Source: Vaginella massiliensis
Lineage (GTDB): Bacteria; Bacteroidota; Bacteroidia; Flavobacteriales; Weeksellaceae
Assembly (NCBI RefSeq): GCF_900089075.1
Contig: NZ_LT593746.1
Span: forward strand, 432,920-496,919
Length of the DNA: 64,000 bases
Direction: 5' to 3'
Shown here: positions 10,064 to 17,622 of the stretch, in pieces
Numbering within the stretch: the stretch's first letter is position 1
Layout of the letters: each line of letters begins with the position of its first letter
Translations under genes and position numbers: made by a program
The notes under the pieces: model-generated
Seen by the model: the letters and a program-made list of their open reading frames with translations, nothing else
What the model was told of the DNA's origin: nothing
Database searches by the model: none

Positions 10064-10085
10064 TCCAATCGACTAAGTTTTTTTG
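10057..10085 (+). terminator. Intrinsic terminator overlapping the first DedA stop codon
   Basis: CTTAGTC (10059–10065) pairs with GACTAAG (10071–10077) around a five-base loop and is followed by seven T. The TAG stop at 10061–10063 is part of the stem, so terminating ribosomes may compete with hairpin formation. Confidence 0.8.
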
Positions 10086-10098
10086 TACCTTTCCTACA

Positions 10099-10731
10099 AT
10101 GGAAATCATCGATTACATACTGCATATAGATCAATACCTCGAAACATTCCTCAATCAATACCACGATTGGTTCTATGTCTTTTTGTTTTTGTTGATCTTC
10201 ATCGAAACGGGTTTGGTTTTCATGCCATTTTTACCCGGCGATTCGTTGCTCTTCGCAGCCGGAATGCTGACGGCGACTTTTCCAGAGCAACTGCATATTG
10301 TTGTCATCATTGTTGTGCTATGCGCCGCAGCTATACTCGGCGACTCGCTCAATTACACCATCGGGAAGAGAGTCGGAAGGCAACTTATCCACACCAAACT
10401 AATGGGTAAAAGAATCATCCAAGACAAAGCCTTGCAAAAGACCGAAAATTTCTTTTCGAAATATGGTATAAAAACAATTGTGATCGCACGTTTTATTCCG
10501 CTTGTGCGAACAGTTGCGCCTTTCGTGGCTGGCATTTCGAAAATGCACTACAAAACCTTTATCCAATACAATATCATCGGGGGTGTTACTTGGATATGCC
10601 TCATTACGCTCATCGGTTATTTTTTGGGCAACATTCCATTTGTACGTCAAAATTTCGAAATTGTCGTGCTTTCCATTATCGTGCTTTCGATCGTTCCAGT
10701 CGGAGTTGAATTGTGGAAATCTAAAAACTAA
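10099..10731 (+). CDS. DedA family membrane protein (second of a tandem pair)
   Basis: A 210-residue paralog of the preceding gene with the same order of motifs: FIETGLVFMPFLPGDSLLFAAGM and ARFIPLVRTVAPFVAGISKM, the same hydrophobic profile and the same termini (GYFLGNIP... followed by a short basic tail). The two copies have diverged over their whole length, so the duplication is not recent. A near-consensus -7 box (TACCTTTC, 10086–10093) lies five bases before the ATG and after the intervening terminator, so it may be transcribed separately. Confidence 0.92.
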   Translation: MEIIDYILHIDQYLETFLNQYHDWFYVFLFLLIFIETGLVFMPFLPGDSLLFAAGMLTATFPEQLHIVVIIVVLCAAAILGDSLNYTIGKRVGRQLIHTKLMGKRIIQDKALQKTENFFSKYGIKTIVIARFIPLVRTVAPFVAGISKMHYKTFIQYNIIGGVTWICLITLIGYFLGNIPFVRQNFEIVVLSIIVLSIVPVGVELWKSKN

Positions 10732-10814
10732 AAGCACAGAACTGAATCATTTTATTGAATTATTTTTCGAGGCTGGTTCATAGTTCTTAACTTGCACCGC
10801 AAACAGAAACGACT

Positions 10815-11936
10815 ATGATCGAAATAAAGGAAGTCATCAGCAAACAAGACCGTAAAACCTTTGTTTTATTTCCATTCGAATTATACCAAAATAATCCGTA
10901 TTGGGTTCCGTCGATGATTAAAAATGAAATGGAAACTTTCGACCCGAAAAATGAAATTTTCAAGACGGTTACGGCAAAATTTTACCTGGCTTACAAAGAC
11001 CAAAAAGTGGTGGGGCGTATAGCGTGCATCATCAATTGGGAAGAAGTAAAACAGTTGCACAAACCAAAAGTTCGGTTCGGTTGGTTCGATTTTATAAATG
11101 ACCTCGAGGTAGCAAAAAATCTTTTAGAAAAAGCCGAAGAGATGGCAAAAGAACACCAACTCGCTTATGTAGAAGGGCCAATGGGATTTTCGAATATGGA
11201 CAAAGCAGGCATGCTGACTTACGGTTTTGATCATTATCCGACCATGATCGGATTGTACAACTATGCGTATTATCCTCAGTTGCTCGAAAAATTGGGCTAT
11301 CGACCCGAAGCCGAATGGTTAGAATACGCTATGAATATCGAAAATATGGATTCGGTACACAATGTGATTCGTATCTCGAAATTGATCGAAAAACGCTACA
11401 AAGTGCATTCGATACCATTCAAAGACACCAAAGCGATGATTGCGCGCGCCGATGAAATCTTCGATTTGTTGAACAAGACCTACGCAGATTTGCAGAGTTT
11501 TGTGCCTTTTACCGACGAACAAATCGAACATTACAAACGCAAATACCTCAAATTCATTCATCCAGATTTTGTATCCTGCGTAGAAGATGAAAGTGGTAAA
11601 ATGGTTGCCTTTGCGATTACCATGCCCTCTTTTTCTAAAGCCTATCAGAAAACCAAAGGAAAAATGTTGCCGTTTGGATGGTACTATTTGATGCAAGCGC
11701 TCAAGAAAAACGATCATGCCGAGTTTTATTTAATCGGAATAGATCCTGCGTATCAGAACAAAGGAATAAGCGCTCTTATTTTCAGAGATTTGTATAGGAA
11801 TTATCAAAAACGCGGAATCACCTCTATGGAAACCAATCCACTATTGGTAGAAAACACCAAAGTACAACAATTGTGGAAAGATTTTTCGCCCGAAATACAC
11901 AAACGTCGTTGCACCTATCGGAAAGATATGCTGTAA
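10815..11936 (+). CDS. GNAT-fold acyltransferase-like protein (YghO-like)
   Basis: A 373-residue soluble protein. The N-terminus (FVLFPFELYQNNPYWVPSM, about 17–35) and overall length match a group of uncharacterised proteins in which a GNAT-like domain is duplicated or extended. The C-terminal part has an acetyl-CoA-binding type segment, YLIGIDPAYQNKGISALIFRDLY, with the Q/N-x-G-x-[GS/A] pattern of GNAT motif A. The substrate is unknown. It sits between the DedA pair and tRNA-Leu with no obvious operon partner. The sequence TTAACTTG about 18–25 bases upstream is a weak -7 box. Confidence 0.75.
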   Translation: MIEIKEVISKQDRKTFVLFPFELYQNNPYWVPSMIKNEMETFDPKNEIFKTVTAKFYLAYKDQKVVGRIACIINWEEVKQLHKPKVRFGWFDFINDLEVAKNLLEKAEEMAKEHQLAYVEGPMGFSNMDKAGMLTYGFDHYPTMIGLYNYAYYPQLLEKLGYRPEAEWLEYAMNIENMDSVHNVIRISKLIEKRYKVHSIPFKDTKAMIARADEIFDLLNKTYADLQSFVPFTDEQIEHYKRKYLKFIHPDFVSCVEDESGKMVAFAITMPSFSKAYQKTKGKMLPFGWYYLMQALKKNDHAEFYLIGIDPAYQNKGISALIFRDLYRNYQKRGITSMETNPLLVENTKVQQLWKDFSPEIHKRRCTYRKDML

Positions 11937-11975
11937 TCTTCTTCACCTTATTACAGGATAATTATAGGATGGAAA

Positions 11976-12017
11976 TAAAAATAAAAGAAGCCTCAACTAA
12001 TTGAAGTTGAGGCTTTT
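11976..12017 (-). terminator. Terminator of tRNA-Leu, possibly bidirectional
   Basis: A perfect 11-pair stem (11988–11998 with 12005–12015) around a six-base loop. On the minus strand it is followed by CTTTTATTTTTA, so it ends the tRNA transcript; on the plus strand only four T follow, so it may weakly end the GNAT gene. Confidence 0.8.
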
Positions 12018-12021
12018 CAAG

Positions 12022-12103
12022 TACGGGCGGAGAGACTCGAACTCTCACACCTTGCGGCACTAGATCCTAAGTCTAGCGTGTCTACCAATTCCACCACGCC
12101 CGC
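12022..12103 (-). tRNA. tRNA-Leu (anticodon TAG)
   Basis: Minus strand 12103→12022, 82 bases including the discriminator A. The acceptor arms GCGGGCG and CGCCCGT pair with one G-U. The anticodon arm reads CTAGA-CTTAGGA-TCTAG, giving anticodon TAG (reads CUA and probably other CUN codons). There is a class II long variable arm (TGCCGCAAGGTG region) as expected for Leu, and the T-loop GTTCGAGTC. CCA is not encoded. Confidence 0.97.
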
Positions 12104-12191
12104 AAATCTGATCGTTTTGGACTGCAAATATACATTATTTTTATTGTTGACAAAATTTCATCAATCAAATTTTTTATTCAGTTTATTCATT

Positions 12192-12199
12192 TAAATTTG
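12192..12199 (+). promoter_or_regulatory. Bacteroidota -7 box (TAAATTTG) for the DUF3127 gene
   Basis: Perfect TAnnTTTG match 20 bases before the ATG at 12220. No TTG with -33 spacing was seen. Confidence 0.5.
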
Positions 12200-12219
12200 C
12201 ATTAAAGAATGTAAAAAAA

Positions 12220-12585
12220 ATGGAAGTAACAGGTAGGATAAAAAAAATATTTGAAACTCAGAACATTACCGCAAGTTTCAAGAAACGAGAGTTTGTGGTT
12301 ACAACGCAAGAACAATATCCGCAAGATATTTTGATAGAGATGACGCAAGACAAAACGAGCATGCTAGATCAGTACCAAGAGGGGCAAGAAGTAAGGGTTT
12401 CTATTAATTTGCGTGGTAGAGAATGGATCAATCCAGAGGGCGTTTCGCGATATTTCAACACCATACAAGGATGGAGAATAGAAAACTTGGCGAACGCAGC
12501 ACCAAACCCGGCACAATTTCAGGATATCCCGACGGCTCCGCCTGCAGATTTTTCGCAAGATCAGGACGACGATTTACCATTTTAG
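12220..12585 (+). CDS. DUF3127 protein with an SSB-like acidic tail
   Basis: A 121-residue protein of the Bacteroidota DUF3127 family, whose N-terminal 90 residues (MEVTGRIKKIFETQNI... INLRGREW...FNTIQGWRIE) resemble a small OB-fold. After a Pro/Ala-rich linker it ends in QDDDLPF, almost identical to the DDDIPF C-terminal tip that single-stranded DNA-binding protein uses to recruit repair and replication partners. The sequence therefore suggests, but does not prove, a single-strand nucleic acid-binding or SSB-mimicking role. It has its own promoter box and terminator and so is a single-gene transcript. Confidence 0.85.
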   Translation: MEVTGRIKKIFETQNITASFKKREFVVTTQEQYPQDILIEMTQDKTSMLDQYQEGQEVRVSINLRGREWINPEGVSRYFNTIQGWRIENLANAAPNPAQFQDIPTAPPADFSQDQDDDLPF

Positions 12586-12604
12586 CATAAGAATAATTAA
12601 CTTT

Positions 12605-12635
12605 ACAACGCGTTTTCATCAACGCGTTTTTTTTT
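12605..12635 (+). terminator. Intrinsic terminator after the DUF3127 gene
   Basis: AACGCGTT repeats as an eight-pair stem (12607–12614 with 12621–12628) around TTCATC, followed by nine T. The aat ATG begins only a few bases later. Confidence 0.9.
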
Positions 12636-12638
12636 GCT

Positions 12639-13283
12639 ATGATTTGGCTACAAAAACATGAATTGTATTTTCCGGATTATGAATTCACTTCAGAAGAAGG
12701 GATTTTGGCAATTGGCGGCGACCTATCGCCAGAAAGGCTCATTTTAGCTTATCGTTTGGGCATATTTCCTTGGTTCAACGCCGATGATCCTATTCTTTGG
12801 TGGTTTCCTCCAGAACGGTTCGTACTTTTTCCGCATGAATTAAAAGTTTCCAAATCGATGAAAAAAATTTTCAGAGCGCAACAATTTACCTTTACCGAAA
12901 ACACTGCATTCGAAGAGGTCATCACCAACTGCTCTACCGTTCCAAGAAAAGGGCAAGATGGCACTTGGCTCACACCAGAAATGATTGCGGCGTATATGGA
13001 GTTGCATCGCCACGGAATTGCAAAAAGTGTAGAAGTTTGGCAAGATCAGGAGTTGGTCGGCGGTTTTTATGGCATCGATCTCGGGCATATTTTCTGCGGC
13101 GAAAGCATGTTTGCTAAAGTAAGTAATGCTTCGAAAGCTGGATTCATCCAATTTGTGGCAAAATATCACCAACAATACCAACTGATCGATTGCCAAGTGT
13201 ATACTAATCATCTAAAAAGTTTGGGAGCCAAACTCATCGACGCCTATGAATATTTGGCTTACCTCAACGGGTCTAATTCTTGA
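12639..13283 (+). CDS. aat: Leucyl/phenylalanyl-tRNA–protein transferase
   Basis: A 214-residue enzyme that attaches Leu or Phe from aminoacyl-tRNA to proteins with N-terminal Arg or Lys, creating substrates for ClpS/ClpAP (N-end rule). Family blocks are GGDLSPERLILAYRLGIFPWF (26–46), ILWWFPPERFVLFP (52–65) and FCGESMFAKVSNASKAGF (about 152–169). The start lies just after the T-run of the preceding terminator, so it needs read-through or its own promoter there. Its last 11 bases overlap the convergent DUF3108 gene. Confidence 0.95.
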   Translation: MIWLQKHELYFPDYEFTSEEGILAIGGDLSPERLILAYRLGIFPWFNADDPILWWFPPERFVLFPHELKVSKSMKKIFRAQQFTFTENTAFEEVITNCSTVPRKGQDGTWLTPEMIAAYMELHRHGIAKSVEVWQDQELVGGFYGIDLGHIFCGESMFAKVSNASKAGFIQFVAKYHQQYQLIDCQVYTNHLKSLGAKLIDAYEYLAYLNGSNS

Positions 13284-14034
13284 AGTTGATCGAATATTTC
13301 AGGTTCTTGTATTCGTACAAATCTGCATTGAGCGACCCTACGACCAAAGATGCTTTTATCGAAATCGGAATCATATTGGGGTCGTCTGATATCCACATCG
13401 TTACACTTTCTGAGGCTTTGAAGACGCGACCTTCTTGCACGTACGGTCGAATCATGATGGTATTGATGTTGCCAAATTTGGTTTTCTTTACTTCTCTGCC
13501 CAGCACTTTCACTTTGAAATTGTAAGTTTCGTCGCCTAGAAATATTTTTCGATCGATCATATCCCCATCCTTCAAATCTCTGTGGTTTTCATTTCGCATC
13601 GAATAGACCACCGAAATCAGATCATAAACATTGCCATTAAATTTTACAGAAGACGATTTGTTACGTTTCAGATCATCCACAATCGCATATTCGTCGGTAT
13701 GATTGAAGTAATAAATTTGATGGCGAGTATATCCTCCTTCGCTTATATTTCGAATAAATTTAGATGGTTTGAATGTTCTCTTGTCGATAAACGTTTCGTA
13801 AACATCATCTACCTTATAAAACGCGCGTACTGCACCCGAAGAATTTCCCTTTCCTACAATATGAAAGTGATCTTTGCCATCATACTGCGCATCTTTTACA
13901 TTCAGCGTTGCAAAACCTGCATTCAGTCCGGTGTAATGGATACGGTATTTCAGGTATTCTCCCGACTTGAAGTTTACCTGTGCTGTTGCAAAAAGACTAC
14001 ACATTGTAAGAATGAACCCAAAAATATATTTCAT
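13273..14034 (-). CDS. Secreted DUF3108 protein
   Basis: A 253-residue protein. I use the ATG at 14034, which begins a clear signal peptide (MKYIFGFILTMCSLFATAQ), rather than the upstream in-frame start at 14079. The mature protein begins VNFKSGEYLKYRIHYTGLNAG, and GKGNSSGAVRAFYKVDDVYETFID follows; this is the pattern of DUF3108, a predicted periplasmic or outer-membrane-associated beta-rich protein of unknown function. The 3' end overlaps aat by 11 bases with no terminator between the two genes. A short inverted repeat lies upstream at 14051–14068. Confidence 0.85.
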   Translation of the reverse strand: MKYIFGFILTMCSLFATAQVNFKSGEYLKYRIHYTGLNAGFATLNVKDAQYDGKDHFHIVGKGNSSGAVRAFYKVDDVYETFIDKRTFKPSKFIRNISEGGYTRHQIYYFNHTDEYAIVDDLKRNKSSSVKFNGNVYDLISVVYSMRNENHRDLKDGDMIDRKIFLGDETYNFKVKVLGREVKKTKFGNINTIMIRPYVQEGRVFKASESVTMWISDDPNMIPISIKASLVVGSLNADLYEYKNLKYSINFKN

Positions 14035-14080
14035 AAAATCGTTGCTTTTTTTTGACAAATATGTCAAATTCTTTGCCAAA

Positions 14081-14112
14081 ATAAAACCCGCTTACAACAA
14101 ACGGGTTTTGAG
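14081..14112 (-). terminator. Terminator downstream of nfu
   Basis: On the minus strand AAAACCCG pairs with CGGGTTTT (14102–14109 with 14083–14090) and is followed by ATTTTGG. It closes the mrp–nfu transcript. Confidence 0.75.
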
Positions 14113-14137
14113 GTATAAAAATCTTTTCAGAAAATGC

Positions 14138-14434
14138 TTATTGTTCTTGTGCATCTTCTGGATCCATCTCTTGAACTACTTCTCGCGAGTGGCTGAGTTC
14201 ACCAGAGACATCGATCACTTTTTTTATTTGAGGCACATGTTTTTTGATTGTACTTTCGACGCCCGATTTCAGAGTCATTTGGTTTACCGAACAAGCAATA
14301 CAGGCACCCATAAGTCTTACTTTCACAACATCATCCTCAATCGATACAAGTTCGATATCACCACCATCTGATTTGAGAAAAGGTCTTATTTCTTCCAATG
14401 CGTTTTGTACGGTTTGGTATAATTCTGTATTCAT
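14138..14434 (-). CDS. NifU-like C-terminal domain protein (Fe-S cluster carrier)
   Basis: A 98-residue single-domain Nfu protein. It contains the segment IRPFLKSDGGDIELVSIEDDVVKVRLMGAC and the cluster-binding CIAC (Cys-x-x-Cys) followed by SVNQMTLKSGVE. Two subunits bind one [4Fe-4S] cluster through these Cys residues and pass it to client enzymes. It starts two bases after the mrp stop, so the two Fe-S assembly genes are one operon. The C-terminal tail DPEDAQEQ is acidic and probably disordered. Confidence 0.93.
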   Translation of the reverse strand: MNTELYQTVQNALEEIRPFLKSDGGDIELVSIEDDVVKVRLMGACIACSVNQMTLKSGVESTIKKHVPQIKKVIDVSGELSHSREVVQEMDPEDAQEQ

Positions 14435-14436
14435 AG

Positions 14437-15537
14437 CTAATTTTTATTTACAGCTGAGCATCCTGCCATAGTGGTAATGCGAACAGCTTCGGTTGGTGGT
14501 AAGGTATTGTTACGCTCTATTAAACTTTGAACCGTGTTTCGAGCTATATTTTTATAAATTGCCGCAATTGCAGAATCTTCTTGCATCGCTGCAGGTCTAC
14601 CAACATCAGCCGCCTCTCTGATCGATTGAATGATCGGAACTTCGCCCAAGAAAGGAACCCCTAAATCATCAGCCAAATGCTTCGCTCCATTTTGACCAAA
14701 GATATAATATTTATTGTTTGGTAATTCATCTGGTGTGAAATAAGCCATATTTTCTACAATTCCTAAAACTGGAACATTGATGGCCTCCATTTGAAACATG
14801 CCAACACCTTTTCGGGCATCTGCCAAGGCTATCGGCTGAGGCGTACTCACAACTACCGCTCCTGTCAACGGAATTTGTTGCACGATTGACAAGTGAATAT
14901 CACCAGTACCCGGAGGTAAATCGATCAACAAGAAATCCAATTCGCCCCAATGGGCGTCACGCAGCATCTGATTCAATGCTTTGGCTGCCATTGGTCCACG
15001 CCAAACGATGGCTTGGTCGGTATTGGCAAAAAATCCTATCGACAATAGTTTGATTCCGTAATTTCCTACGGGTTTTATTTTCGTTTTACCGTTGACCTCT
15101 ACAGAAAAAGGTCGCGCATCTTGCACATCGAACATGATGGGCATAGACGGACCATAGATGTCAGCATCTAGCAAACCAACTTTGAATCCCATATTCGCCA
15201 AACTGATCGCCAAGTTAGAAGATACGGTAGATTTCCCAACGCCACCTTTACCAGAGGCTATAGCAATGATGTTTTGCACGCCTGGTAGCGGATTGCCTTT
15301 TATTTCTTGTTTTGGTTCTACTTCTACCGTAATATTCAACTGGAGTTCGGCGTCGGGTAGGTTTTCTTTGAAAGCGTTTTTCAGTGCAACTTCCAGCCGT
15401 TTTCGCTCGTGCATCGTTGGGGTTGGTGAAACAATGTCCAAAATAATTTTGTTCCCCATCACCTGAGCATTTTTCATCCAATTTCGAATTCCCAATTCTT
15501 CGAGCACTTGATATATTTGATCTCTTGTGTAAGCCAT
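14437..15537 (-). CDS. Mrp/ApbC-type P-loop ATPase, Fe-S carrier family
   Basis: A 366-residue protein with an N-terminal DUF59/MIP18 domain (1–75) and a MinD-like ATPase with the deviant Walker A SGKGGVGKST (95–104), GLLDADIYGPSMP, and DFLLIDLPPGTGD. It belongs to the Mrp/ApbC/NBP35 family that loads Fe-S clusters on target proteins, which fits its operon with nfu. Unusually, the family's CxxC in the segment after ENM is missing: the sequence is ENMAYFTPDELPNNKYYIFG, and the only Cys in the protein is near residue 360 (TMAGCSAVNK). A perfect -7 box lies 20 bases upstream. Confidence 0.92.
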   Translation of the reverse strand: MAYTRDQIYQVLEELGIRNWMKNAQVMGNKIILDIVSPTPTMHERKRLEVALKNAFKENLPDAELQLNITVEVEPKQEIKGNPLPGVQNIIAIASGKGGVGKSTVSSNLAISLANMGFKVGLLDADIYGPSMPIMFDVQDARPFSVEVNGKTKIKPVGNYGIKLLSIGFFANTDQAIVWRGPMAAKALNQMLRDAHWGELDFLLIDLPPGTGDIHLSIVQQIPLTGAVVVSTPQPIALADARKGVGMFQMEAINVPVLGIVENMAYFTPDELPNNKYYIFGQNGAKHLADDLGVPFLGEVPIIQSIREAADVGRPAAMQEDSAIAAIYKNIARNTVQSLIERNNTLPPTEAVRITTMAGCSAVNKN

Positions 15538-15557
15538 TTTTTATTTTATAAGTTGCA

Positions 15558-15565
15558 CAAATTTA
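15558..15565 (-). promoter_or_regulatory. Bacteroidota -7 box (TAAATTTG) for mrp-nfu
   Basis: Perfect match on the minus strand, 20 bases before the mrp ATG at 15537. Confidence 0.5.
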
Positions 15566-15664
15566 CAAATTAAGCATGGGACGATAAAATCTTGTTCACT
15601 GATTTTAATCGTTTTATGTTATATCACAATAAATTTCTTTAATTTGCTATGGAAATCAACAACT

Positions 15665-16126
15665 ATGGAAGAGCAGATTTTTTATTTAGGACAGATCAGA
15701 AAACACATCATCGATGAGTTGGAATTGCATTCTCTGCAACAACTCTTGTACATCCCGGTCGGATTCAAAAACAATATTTTTTGGAATGCCGCGCACGTCT
15801 TGGCAACTCAACAATTGATCATGTACTATTTGACCGACAATAAGATGTATGTTGATAAAACTTTTATAGAGAAATATAAAAAAGGGACAATCGGCAATAC
15901 GGAGGTTACCGAGAAAGATGTAGCCGAATTGATTGAGGTGCTCGAGCAAACGCCGAAAGTTCTTTATAAAGATTATCGATCAGAAAAATTGGCCTATTAT
16001 AAACCATATACAACGAGTTTTGGTGTAAAATTAGAATGCATAGAAGATGCCATCCAATTCAACAATGTGCACGAATCCATGCATTTGGGCTATATCATGG
16101 CTATGAAAAAAAATTTACCGTTTTAA
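15665..16126 (+). CDS. DinB-like metal-dependent four-helix protein
   Basis: A 153-residue protein. I start at the ATG at 15665; the longer frame begins only with TTG at 15644. The likely metal-binding His triad of the DinB/YfiT superfamily is His44 (FWNAAHVLATQQ), His136 and His140 (NNVHESMHLGYI). Members include thiol-transferases using bacillithiol, mycothiol or other thiols and many proteins of unknown function; which applies here is unknown. TTAATTTG, one mismatch from the -7 consensus, lies at 15639–15646. Confidence 0.85.
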   Translation: MEEQIFYLGQIRKHIIDELELHSLQQLLYIPVGFKNNIFWNAAHVLATQQLIMYYLTDNKMYVDKTFIEKYKKGTIGNTEVTEKDVAELIEVLEQTPKVLYKDYRSEKLAYYKPYTTSFGVKLECIEDAIQFNNVHESMHLGYIMAMKKNLPF

Positions 16127-16134
16127 CGAAATAC

Positions 16135-16165
16135 AAAAGGTCTGAAAAATCAGACCTTTTTTTTG
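16135..16165. terminator. Bidirectional terminator between the DinB-like gene and tnaA
   Basis: AAAGGTCTGA (16136–16145) pairs with TCAGACCTTT (16150–16159) around AAAA. Eight T follow on the plus strand and a shorter run on the minus strand, serving both convergent genes. Confidence 0.88.
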
Positions 16166-16173
16166 ATGAATCA

Positions 16174-17550
16174 TTATTTCTTTTTGAGTTTTACCGTGAA
16201 ATGACGCAAGATTGGTGCTTCCCATTCGATTTCGTATCCCGATTTTATTTCATCTCGACGATCATAAACATTTTTTAGCGCCGTGGCGATGTAGTCCAAA
16301 TGATTCTGAGTATAAGTTCTTCTCGGGATTGCCAATCGCAACAATTCTAACTTCGGATAGCGATTTTTTCTCGTTTCGGGGTCTCGATCCGCCAACAAAG
16401 TTCCTATTTCTACCCCTCGAACTCCAGCTTCTTTGTACAACTCGATGCCCAAGGTCTGCGCCGGAAAATCTTCGCGCGATAATTGCGGATAAAACTGTAA
16501 GGCGTCTACAAACACAGCATGTCCTCCAATAGGATATTGGATAGGAATACCAAAACTTCGCAACTTCTCACCCAAATATTCTACTTGCGAAATTCGAGCG
16601 TGCAAATAATCGTATTCGGTAGCCTCGTCCAATCCTTGTGCTAAAGCACCCAAATCTCTACCAGCCAAACCTCCGTAGGTCAAATAACCTTCGTAGATGA
16701 TTCCAAAATTACCAGCTTCTTGGTAAAGTTTTTCATCGTGCATTGCCAAAAAACCGCCAATATTCACCAAGCCATCTTTCTTAGAAGACATCGTCATCCC
16801 GTCTGCATAAGAAAACATTTCTTTTACAATTGCTTTGATGCTCTGGTCTCGAAACTCTTCTTCTCTTTGTTTGATGAAATAAGCATTTTCGGCAAATCTT
16901 GCTGCGTCGAAAAAAACTGGAATGCCGTATTGATCTGATAATTTTTTTACCGCTCTAATGTTTTCTATCGACACCGGTTGCCCGCCAGAAGAGTTGCAAG
17001 TCACCGTAATCAAGGTCAACGGAATGTTTTCTTTTCCATGTTTTTGGTAAAGATTTTCCAACTTTTTCAAGTCAATATTTCCTTTGAAAGGATGTTCTCT
17101 GTCTACTTCGAAAGCTTCATCTATGGTGCAATCTACGGCATGCGCTTTACGAAATTCTATATGTCCTTTGGTCGTGTCGAAATGGGTGTTTCCGGGTATA
17201 ATGTTGCCTTCTTTTACCATCACCGAAAACAAAACATTCTCGGCTGCCCTACCCTGATGTGTCGGAATCAAATAGGGAAATCCAGTGAGTTTTTCTATGG
17301 TATTTTGCAGCTTCTGAAAAGAACGAGACCCGGCATAGCTTTCGTCGCCCAACATCATTTCGGCCCACTGCTTATCAGACATGGCGCCTGTTCCGCTATC
17401 GGTCAGCAAGTCGATGATGACTTTATCGCTTTCTAAATTGAAAAGGTTGAAATGTTTTTCTTCGATCCAACGACTGCGTTCTTCGCGTGTAGAGAATTTG
17501 ATTTCCTCAACCGTTTTGATGCGGTAGGGTTCTATAAATGGTAATTTCAT
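16174..17550 (-). CDS. tnaA: Tryptophanase
   Basis: A 458-residue PLP enzyme that splits L-tryptophan into indole, pyruvate and ammonia. It belongs to the tryptophanase/tyrosine phenol-lyase family: IDLLTDSGTGAMSDKQWAEMM (46–66), PTHQGRAAEN (96–105), and the PLP lysine in MTMSSKKDG (Lys258). Tryptophanase is favoured over tyrosine phenol-lyase because FDTT (Asp125) and RGVEIGTLLADRDPET match the E. coli tryptophanase residues, where tyrosine phenol-lyase has FTTT and MERG. No TnaC-like leader peptide or TnaB permease was seen next to it. The host should be indole-positive if the gene is expressed. Confidence 0.93.
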   Translation of the reverse strand: MKLPFIEPYRIKTVEEIKFSTREERSRWIEEKHFNLFNLESDKVIIDLLTDSGTGAMSDKQWAEMMLGDESYAGSRSFQKLQNTIEKLTGFPYLIPTHQGRAAENVLFSVMVKEGNIIPGNTHFDTTKGHIEFRKAHAVDCTIDEAFEVDREHPFKGNIDLKKLENLYQKHGKENIPLTLITVTCNSSGGQPVSIENIRAVKKLSDQYGIPVFFDAARFAENAYFIKQREEEFRDQSIKAIVKEMFSYADGMTMSSKKDGLVNIGGFLAMHDEKLYQEAGNFGIIYEGYLTYGGLAGRDLGALAQGLDEATEYDYLHARISQVEYLGEKLRSFGIPIQYPIGGHAVFVDALQFYPQLSREDFPAQTLGIELYKEAGVRGVEIGTLLADRDPETRKNRYPKLELLRLAIPRRTYTQNHLDYIATALKNVYDRRDEIKSGYEIEWEAPILRHFTVKLKKK

Positions 17551-17622
17551 TTTGTTGTGTTTGATGTTTTAAATTTAACTGAATTTTATTCATTTTTAAG
17601 TAGTTTCGTAGAAATCTTTTTT

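Noticed and set aside
10399-10737. Minus-strand 112-codon open frame across the second DedA gene
   Set aside because: Antisense to the conserved DedA protein, with no independent support.
13582-14371. Plus-strand open frames of 157 and 134 codons across DUF3108 and nfu
   Set aside because: Both are shadows of well-supported minus-strand genes and contain antisense of a signal peptide and the Nfu CxxC.
16978-17436. Plus-strand 152-codon open frame within tryptophanase
   Set aside because: Antisense to highly conserved tnaA coding sequence, with no start signals or family resemblance.
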